DNA from: Haloplanus litoreus
GTDB lineage: Archaea > Halobacteriota > Halobacteria > Halobacteriales > Haloferacaceae
Reading direction: 5' to 3' (one strand)
Assembly: GCF_042677945.1 (NCBI RefSeq)
Contig: NZ_JBHUDN010000003.1
DNA: 64,000 nt
The position numbers and the translations under genes are program-made. The notes under the pieces were generated by a model. It was not told the DNA's origin. It did not search any database and saw only the letters and a program-made list of their open reading frames with translations. Numbering within the stretch: the first letter of the stretch is position 1; every line of letters starts with the position of its first letter. Positions 58,803-64,000 of this stretch are shown piece by piece.

Positions 58803-60266
58803 TCACCCGACGACGGTCACGACCTCCGTGCCGGTGTGTCCGCTCGTCTCGCCGCGGTAGGTGAGCGTGAGCGTGACCGACCGTCCGTTCATGTCCACGC
58901 CGTCGCCGTCGGCGTCGCGGAAGGCGACGACGGTAGCGTACCCGACTTCACCGGGCGCGAGGATCGGCTCCTGGTCGGCGCCGTCGTCGTAGCCGTCGCT
59001 GCCGAGGGCGACCGTGCCGGGGAGAGACACGCCGCCAGCGACGTCGGTGTAGCCCGGCGTCGACGCGTCGACGTACACCTCGTAGCCGTAGCGACTCCCG
59101 GTGTCGGCCACGTCGTCGCTCAGCAGCGTCAGGGCCGGATCGGCGGGCGCGACGCCGATGGACGTGATCGCCGTCGGTTCGTCGAAGCCGTTCTCGACGT
59201 CGAAGCCGAGTCCGACCGGTCCGGGGTTGGGCGTCTCGATCGCCGTCGCGTTCGAGAGGCGGACGGACGCTTCACCGCCGCTGCCGTCGTTGTGCCGGCA
59301 CTGTTCGGCGTAAAAGCCCACGTCGAATCGAACGCCGTCCGACTGGACCTCGTTGGCGTGGTCGACCGGGAGTTCCCAGCGGAACCCGACGTAGTCGGTC
59401 GTCGAGTTCTCGAAACAGGCCCGGCCCGCGGCGCCGACGTCGACGGCGCCGGTCCCGTCGAGCGGAACGCCGTAGCCGGTCGAGAACAGGTCGAGTACCT
59501 CTCGGAGCGAGGGGTCGGCCGTGGGGTCCTCGTTGCCGCCGAGGAGGATCGCTTCGTCGGCGTCGATTTCGGCGTCCCCGTCGGAGTCGTACCAGACGGT
59601 GACGCGAATCTCGTCGAGCAGTTCGACGTCGTTGTCGAGCGTCGACGCGACCTCCGACGGGGAACCAGCCTCCCCGCCATCGGTTCGTTCGGGTTCGGTC
59701 ACGCCGTTCTCCCGGGCCTCGACCAGACCGCCGTTCAGCCAGACGTATCCGGGGTTGTCGAACAGGTGGAGGCTGAACGAGATGGCCCCGCTGTCGCCGG
59801 GTTTCACGTCGTCGATGTCGAGGATCGGTCCGTCCAGATCCCGAGGTACGTCCGCGAACTGCGTTCTGAACGCCGCCTCGACGAGTTCGCGCTCGGCGTC
59901 CGGCAGGTCGGCGTACGGGGCGTCGAACCGGTTGAGCGCGATTTCGTCGCGCGTGAAGAGCGGGTCACGCACGTCGTCGGGGACCGTGATCCGGTCGCCG
60001 AAGAGGTTGGTCGCGATGGTGTCGGGATCCTCGTTCTCGTAGTCGTCGGGATACGCGGCGACGTACTCGAAGCCGTTCGGCCCGGTGTAGGTGACCTGCC
60101 AGTCGACCATGAGGTCGAACTGGCCGGCGGTGAGTTCGTTGTTCTCGACCGTCTCCTGGTCCGAGAAGTACGCGGTCGTCCCGAGACCGGCCCCGGCGGA
60201 GGCGACGCCGACGGTACCCAGTCCGGCGAGCAGTCGGCGTCGAGTGATGGTGAATCTGCTGGTCAT
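58803..60266 (-). CDS. TasA/camelysin-like exported protein with extra C-terminal domain
   Basis: 487 residues from ATG 60266. Signal TRRRLLAGLGTVGVASAGAG ends in the SipW-type site TTAYFSDQETVENNEL. Core motifs: DIDDVKPGDSGAISF (150-164), NPGYVWLNGG (171-180), EPERTDGG, VTVWYDSDGD (222-231) and WELPVDHANEVQSDG to FYAEQCRHNDG (297-328). After about 335 there is a second beta-sandwich-like domain (SIGVAPADPALTLL, EVVTVVG) absent from the paralogues; it might be an adhesion domain. It was probably transcribed from the promoter of the upstream gene or a weak own promoter; its leader has a hairpin pair. Confidence 0.85.
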   Translation of the reverse strand: MTSRFTITRRRLLAGLGTVGVASAGAGLGTTAYFSDQETVENNELTAGQFDLMVDWQVTYTGPNGFEYVAAYPDDYENEDPDTIATNLFGDRITVPDDVRDPLFTRDEIALNRFDAPYADLPDAERELVEAAFRTQFADVPRDLDGPILDIDDVKPGDSGAISFSLHLFDNPGYVWLNGGLVEARENGVTEPERTDGGEAGSPSEVASTLDNDVELLDEIRVTVWYDSDGDAEIDADEAILLGGNEDPTADPSLREVLDLFSTGYGVPLDGTGAVDVGAAGRACFENSTTDYVGFRWELPVDHANEVQSDGVRFDVGFYAEQCRHNDGSGGEASVRLSNATAIETPNPGPVGLGFDVENGFDEPTAITSIGVAPADPALTLLSDDVADTGSRYGYEVYVDASTPGYTDVAGGVSLPGTVALGSDGYDDGADQEPILAPGEVGYATVVAFRDADGDGVDMNGRSVTLTLTYRGETSGHTGTEVVTVVG

Positions 60267-60293
60267 GTGATCGTCAACTCCCACGGAGGGATG

Positions 60294-60322
60294 CCCACCG
60301 GCGGAATCGAACCGCCGGGTGG
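60294..60322 (-). promoter_or_regulatory. Leader hairpin with TTCGATT loop
   Basis: Minus strand: CCACC-C-GGCGG-TTCGATT-CCGCC-GGTGG, a 10-bp stem with one bulged C and a 7-nt loop. Closer to the ATG, CTCC-GTG-GGAG forms a second small stem that pairs with the GGAG ribosome-binding site. Same order as in the leader at 57770-57788. The sequence also looks like a tRNA T-arm, but the rest of a tRNA is absent. Confidence 0.6.
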
Positions 60323-60404
60323 CCGCCGTCGCGAGGACGGTCCGGGTGGGCGGGGTGAGCGCGGTCAGCGAACGACGTCGGGGGCGCCCACCGGATCGAG
60401 CGGA

Positions 60405-62240
60405 TTACGTGAGGAGCGGCTCCTCGACGTCACCGTTCCCCTCCGCCGTCTCGTTCTCGGGGGTCTGGCCGGCGCCGTCGTTGTGCCGGCTCTGTTCCGC
60501 GTAGAACCCGACGTCGAAGGCGACAGTGTCGCCCTGGATCTGGTTCGCGTGGTTGACGGGGAGCCACCACTGGAAGCCCAGGCAGTGGGTCACACCCGCG
60601 CCCGTGAACGGGTCGCGGTCTGGGTCGTTCTCGGGGTCGGACACCTCGTCGAAGGTGGTCGTTCGGTCGCCATCGAGCGGGATGCCGCGGCCGTCGTTGG
60701 CCATCATCGCGTCGAGTGCCGCCCGGAGGTTGCCGTTGAAGAAGACTTCCTCCTCGACGGTGACTTCGTTGGCGATGTCGTCGGCGACGTCCGGGAAGTT
60801 GCTGACGGGCGTCTCGCGGTAGAACCCGGAGCTGGCGATTTCGGTCTGCAGGTAGACGCTCAGGTCCGTGCCGTCGCCCAGGTCGGCGTTCGGGTCGTCG
60901 CCGATGTTGAGGACGGCGATCCGGGACCCGTCGGCGCCGGCCTTGACGAGGTCCGCGACGGCGGCGGTCTCGTCCTGTTCGGCCGCGTTGACCGAGGAGT
61001 CGGTGGAACCGCCGTCGTAGCCGACGGTGCCGTCGTCGGCCGAGAAGCCGGAGTCGCTGCGCGGGGCCGTGTACGAAGAGCCGCCGACCGATGCCGTGTA
61101 GGTCAGGGTGGTGTCCTCGCTGTAGTTCGGGCCGCCGTCGGAGATGACGACGATGACGGGCAGGGCGTCGGGACGACCCTGTGCGTCGAGCACCTGGTCC
61201 GCGATGTCGATGGCCGCGGGCAGGGGCGTGTTGCCGCCGTAGCTCAGGCCGGGCAGGCTGAAGGCGCCGGGCGCCACGAGACCCGAGAGGCCGGTCACGT
61301 CGCCGCCCCCGAAGCTCACGGCGCCGACCTGAGCGGAGCCGTCGGTCGGGAGCGCGTCGACGAACTCCATGATACCGTTCTCGAGGTCGGTCCGTTCCTG
61401 CCCCTGGATCGAGCCGGAGGTGTCGATGGCGAGCATGACGTCCACGTCGCCGGTCCGCTCGGCCTGGTTGTCACAGTCCGGGTCGTACCACATGCGCACC
61501 TGCAGTTCGTCGAGGAGTTCGACGACGCCGTCGATCTCTTGGGGGTCGTTGCGCTCGGGTTCGGTGATGATCCCTTCACTCGTCAGTTCCTCGTCGAGCA
61601 TGCCGTTGACCCAGACGTAGCCGGGGTTGTCACAGAGGTGGAAGCTGAAGGTGACCTCGCCGAAGTCGCCGGGCTTGACGTCGCCCAGGTTGATGAGCGG
61701 GTCGCCCGCGCTGGTGTGGTCGTTGCTGGTGCGGTTGGACTGGTAGAGCCCCTCGCTCCGTTCCTCGGCGTCCTCGTTGCCGACGTTGGCCAATCGGAGG
61801 TCGTCCTCCGGACCGAGCGCGCACACGTCGACGTTGTCGAGGGAGTCCTGAAGCCCGTCGCCGTCGGCGTCCGGGAGCGCCTCGATGGCGGTCGCGTCCC
61901 AGAAGTCGTCCTTGTTCTCCTGGTCCGTCCCCTCACCCACGAACCGCACCGCGATGGCGCGGGCGTCGGGGTTCTCCACCGCCGGGAGGACGTAGGCGTC
62001 CTGGTCCGTGGGGTCGACGTACTCGACCAGGTCACGGCCGGCCGTGCCGTTGTAGTAGTGTTCTTCCCAGTCCACGAGCAAGTCGAGGGTGCCGGCGGTC
62101 AGCTGGTTGTTCTCGAAGGTTTCCTGATCCGAGAAGTACGCAGTCGTGCCGAGTCCTGCGCCCGCGGAGGCGATGCCAATCGTGCCGAGCCCGGCGAGCA
62201 CCTTGCGCCGGGAAACGCTGAATTGTCGGTCGTCGTTCAT
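60405..62240 (-). CDS. TasA-like exported protein with inserted von Willebrand A domain
   Basis: 611 residues from ATG 62240. Signal SRRKVLAGLGTIGIASAGAG with site TTAYFSDQETFENNQL. Cluster motifs INLGDVKPGDFGEVTFSF (183-200) and DNPGYVWVNGM lead up to VRMWYDPDCD (248-257). Then a complete vWA domain (about 266-493) is inserted, with MIDAS residues DTSGS (273-277), Thr338 and Asp368 (ISDGG). The TasA-like fold resumes: FNGNLRAAL, WWLPVNHANQIQGD and FDVGFYAEQSRHNDG (576-589). It is probably the adhesive, metal-dependent component of the assembly. TATA-like ATTACCTATA (62311-62320) sets a leader of about 50 nt. Confidence 0.88.
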   Translation of the reverse strand: MNDDRQFSVSRRKVLAGLGTIGIASAGAGLGTTAYFSDQETFENNQLTAGTLDLLVDWEEHYYNGTAGRDLVEYVDPTDQDAYVLPAVENPDARAIAVRFVGEGTDQENKDDFWDATAIEALPDADGDGLQDSLDNVDVCALGPEDDLRLANVGNEDAEERSEGLYQSNRTSNDHTSAGDPLINLGDVKPGDFGEVTFSFHLCDNPGYVWVNGMLDEELTSEGIITEPERNDPQEIDGVVELLDELQVRMWYDPDCDNQAERTGDVDVMLAIDTSGSIQGQERTDLENGIMEFVDALPTDGSAQVGAVSFGGGDVTGLSGLVAPGAFSLPGLSYGGNTPLPAAIDIADQVLDAQGRPDALPVIVVISDGGPNYSEDTTLTYTASVGGSSYTAPRSDSGFSADDGTVGYDGGSTDSSVNAAEQDETAAVADLVKAGADGSRIAVLNIGDDPNADLGDGTDLSVYLQTEIASSGFYRETPVSNFPDVADDIANEVTVEEEVFFNGNLRAALDAMMANDGRGIPLDGDRTTTFDEVSDPENDPDRDPFTGAGVTHCLGFQWWLPVNHANQIQGDTVAFDVGFYAEQSRHNDGAGQTPENETAEGNGDVEEPLLT

Positions 62241-62310
62241 TGTTGGTGAGTGCCCGCCGCGGCCGAGTCGGCCATCGGTTCGGGACAACACCACCTCCGA
62301 CGGCGACCGA

Positions 62311-62320
62311 TATAGGTAAT
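62311..62320 (-). promoter_or_regulatory. TATA box of the vWA/TasA-like gene
   Basis: ATTACCTATA on the minus strand, about 75 bp before the ATG at 62240; transcription would begin near 62289. Together with the direct repeats at 62359-62393 it lies in the 278-bp divergent region to the candidate regulator. Confidence 0.5.
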
Positions 62321-62347
62321 CACACCGACCCGTTCGCCAAACGTCTT

Positions 62348-62393
62348 CGTAGGGGTTCCTACGGCTCGGTTACTGGATTCTACGGCTTCGTTA
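62348..62393. promoter_or_regulatory. Inverted and direct repeats, candidate operators
   Basis: CGTAGG-GGTT-CCTACG (62348-62363) is an inverted repeat. It overlaps the first of two direct copies of CTACGGCTnnGTTA-like sequence: CTACGGCTCGGTTA (62359-62372) and CTACGGCTTCGTTA (62380-62393), exactly 21 bp (two helical turns) apart. This is upstream of the vWA-gene TATA box and could bind the divergent winged-helix protein. Confidence 0.5.
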
Positions 62394-62518
62394 GCGCGGG
62401 TGAAGGCCGACCCTGAACCGTCTCCAGCGGAGGCAGGACGACCCTGTACTCCGACGACCGGAATCGCACGCCGTGGTGAGCCGATCATACCTATAGGTGT
62501 CTCGGACCTCGGGGAGAC

Positions 62519-63076
62519 GTGTCAGCGTTGCTCGCGGAGACGACTGGCCGGCCGATGACGGAGTGCCAGATCCATCAACTGCTCGCCAACGAACGCCGCC
62601 GAGCCGTGATCGAACGTCTGGACGCCTCGACGGGTACCGTCACCGTGCGCGAGCTGTCGACGTGGGTCGCCGAAACCGAGGCGGACCAGTCGCCGCCACC
62701 GGTGCGCGTCCGCGACAGCGTCTACACGTCGCTGCACCAGACGCACTTGCCCAAGCTCCACGACGCTGGTGTCGTCGAGTACGACCGAGAGCGGAGTCTG
62801 GTCCACCTCCGCCCCGCCGTCAGGCAAGTCGACCGCCACATGGACGTGGTGAACGGGCTCGGTGTCACCTGGGGCGGCTACTACCGGAGCCTCGGCGTGT
62901 TCGGCCTCCTGCTGGTGGTCGGCGCGCTCGCCGGCCTGCCGGTCGTCGAGCGACTCGACCCGTTGCTGTGGGCCAGCGGCACCCTCGTCGTCTTCGCCGT
63001 CTCGGGCGCGCTCCAGCTCTGGGACCATCGGTGGCGACTCCGCCGAACTCTCTGGAAGTCGATCCGTCGGCGCTGA
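62519..63076 (+). CDS. Winged-helix regulator with two membrane segments
   Basis: 185 residues from GTG 62519; a TATA-like CTATAG (62491-62496) 27 bp upstream favours this leaderless start over ATG 62555. The N-terminal part (IHQLLANERRRAVIERLDAS, TVRELSTWVAE, VRDSVYTSLHQTHLPKL and VVEYDRERSLV) is a winged helix of the haloarchaeal DUF7344/DUF7342-like type. Two membrane helices follow (about 123-143 and 148-165), and the C-terminus is basic. It is divergent from the surface-protein cluster and likely controls it, with the membrane segments perhaps tying DNA binding to a surface cue. Confidence 0.75.
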   Translation: MSALLAETTGRPMTECQIHQLLANERRRAVIERLDASTGTVTVRELSTWVAETEADQSPPPVRVRDSVYTSLHQTHLPKLHDAGVVEYDRERSLVHLRPAVRQVDRHMDVVNGLGVTWGGYYRSLGVFGLLLVVGALAGLPVVERLDPLLWASGTLVVFAVSGALQLWDHRWRLRRTLWKSIRRR

Positions 63077-63158
63077 CGAGGCAGGCGGTCCATACCTATC
63101 CCCGACTCCGACGTTCGGACTACCGACTCTCCCTCGGGAGAGCCGAGAGTACGATACC

Positions 63159-64000
63159 ATGTTCACAGCCATCGACGACCTCCGAAACCCCGAGTACACC
63201 GGCTCGAACCGGTGTGTCCCGTGTACGATCACCAACGTGGCCATCGCTGCCGTCGGCGGGGCCGCACTCTCCCTGTTTGCCGTCCCGCTCGGCGTGGCCT
63301 TCCTCATCGGCGGCCTCCTCGCCATCTACCTGCGGGGCTACCTCGTCCCCGGCACGCCGGCGTTCACCCGCCGGTACTTCCCCGACTGGCTCCTGGCCGT
63401 CTTCGACAAGGTGGAACCCGTGCCCGCGAACGTGGACGTGGTCGAGGTGCTCGTCTCGGCGGGCGTCCTGATCGACGGCCCCGCGGACCTCGAACTCTCG
63501 CCGGCGTTCGCGGCGGCGTGGAACGAACGGCTCCGCGGGATGGACGCCGAACGCGTCGGACTGGACGACGAGTCGATCACGTCCCGTGCGGACGGCGCGG
63601 CCGTCGGTGCGGTTGAACTCGCCGCGTTGACGGATCTCGACCCCGAGTCGCTCGTCGTCCAGCGGTACGGCGACGCAGTCGTCGCCAACGTCGGAACCGA
63701 GCGGATCGGCCGCTGGGAGTCCCGTGCGGCCTTCGTCGCCGACCTGGCCGCGGCCCGCGAACTGGACGATTGGGTCCCGCGGTGGCGGTCGTACCCGCTC
63801 GCGGCGCGGAGCGAACTGCTCGGCTCGCTCCGCCTGTTCCTCGAGCGCTGTCCCGCCTGTGACGGCGCGGTCACCCTCGAACAGGACGTCGTGACGTCCT
63901 GCTGTCGGAACTACGACGTGATCGCCGTCTCCTGTGCCGGCTGTGGTTCGCGGCTCCTCGAAGCGGACTTCGACGTCGGCGTCCTCGACGACCCCGCTCC
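63159..64000 (+). CDS. Membrane-associated zinc-ribbon protein, 3' end outside window
   Basis: Open from ATG 63159 to the window end (280 codons visible). An N-terminal CVPC pair, then two adjacent membrane helices (about 26-45 and 47-62), a soluble helical domain, and a C-terminal zinc-ribbon-like part with CPAC, CC and CAGC. The pattern resembles conserved haloarchaeal proteins with a membrane hairpin and zinc-binding tail; I do not know a function. It is in the same direction as the regulator, 82 bp downstream, and may be a partner of it. Confidence 0.7.
   Translation, partial: MFTAIDDLRNPEYTGSNRCVPCTITNVAIAAVGGAALSLFAVPLGVAFLIGGLLAIYLRGYLVPGTPAFTRRYFPDWLLAVFDKVEPVPANVDVVEVLVSAGVLIDGPADLELSPAFAAAWNERLRGMDAERVGLDDESITSRADGAAVGAVELAALTDLDPESLVVQRYGDAVVANVGTERIGRWESRAAFVADLAAARELDDWVPRWRSYPLAARSELLGSLRLFLERCPACDGAVTLEQDVVTSCCRNYDVIAVSCAGCGSRLLEADFDVGVLDDPA

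Noticed and set aside
60294..60322. A tRNA gene
   Set aside because: Only a T-arm-like hairpin is present; no D-arm, anticodon arm or matching acceptor 5' strand was found upstream.
58749..62249. Plus-strand open frame of 1166 codons across three surface-protein genes
   Set aside because: It is antisense to the TasA-like and vWA genes, which have clear signals and domains. Long antisense frames are expected in GC-rich DNA, and this one has no recognisable domain.

Overview
The window is chromosomal DNA of a haloarchaeon (Halobacteria, probably Haloferacales-like; the genus cannot be fixed from sequence alone). The DNA is very GC-rich and the proteins are strongly acidic. Archaeal marker genes are present: transcription factor B, GatE, mevalonate kinase with isopentenyl phosphate kinase, an MptE-type pterin kinase, a Dna2-like helicase-nuclease and Lhr helicase. 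Many genes have a TATA-like box about 27 bp before the start codon, as expected for leaderless haloarchaeal transcripts. Exported proteins carry Tat signals, often with a lipobox. No rRNA, tRNA, CRISPR array or intact insertion sequence was seen. Two short runs of N (4407-4414 and 58666-58701) lie inside genes.

Layout. 1-1460: end of a response regulator overlapping a receiver-histidine kinase. 1554-8022: small zinc-ribbon protein, tfb with a structured upstream region, conserved hypothetical genes and a Dna2-like protein. 8305-15952: Lhr, a small membrane protein, the mvk-ipk isoprenoid pair, a cold-shock protein, an MBL hydrolase, a DHH phosphoesterase and a TRAM protein. 16014-23745: thyX and a dihydrofolate reductase, a decayed peptidase fragment, NosL-like lipoprotein, superoxide dismutase, DJ-1-like protein with a 63-bp tandem duplication at its 3' end, HD phosphohydrolase, amidohydrolase and UspA. 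23742-30327: biotin ligase with a biotin carboxylase/BCCP subunit, asd and several small or membrane proteins.

30380-42038 looks like a catabolic/uptake region: an Nramp-like transporter, a cyclophilin-fold protein overlapping a large FAD/Fe-S (D-lactate dehydrogenase-like) oxidoreductase, an acetamidase/formamidase, and, across an AT-rich 380-bp divergent region, a five-gene Urt-type ABC importer. Together these suggest uptake and hydrolysis of short amides or urea-like compounds. 42086-53490 holds housekeeping and redox genes: VOC protein, DsbA-like lipoprotein with a membrane partner, a CitE-like lyase, gatE, a SHOCT protein, a PAS histidine kinase, MaoC hydratase, TrmJ-like methyltransferase, a DHPS-like protein and mptE.

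53493-63076 is the most interesting part: a minus-strand cluster of seven genes. It holds an ER-type (SipW-like) signal peptidase with a long C-terminal extension, five Tat/SipW-type exported proteins (four sharing one TasA/camelysin-like fold signature, one of these with a von Willebrand A domain inserted into that fold) and a Ser/Gly/Asp-repeat surface protein. A divergent winged-helix membrane protein beside it is a candidate regulator. I infer a cell-surface fibre or matrix system. Two cluster genes carry similar 5' leader hairpins followed by a second hairpin that covers the ribosome-binding site. A second theme is a 45-bp repeat that expands the N-box of two different histidine kinases in this window.
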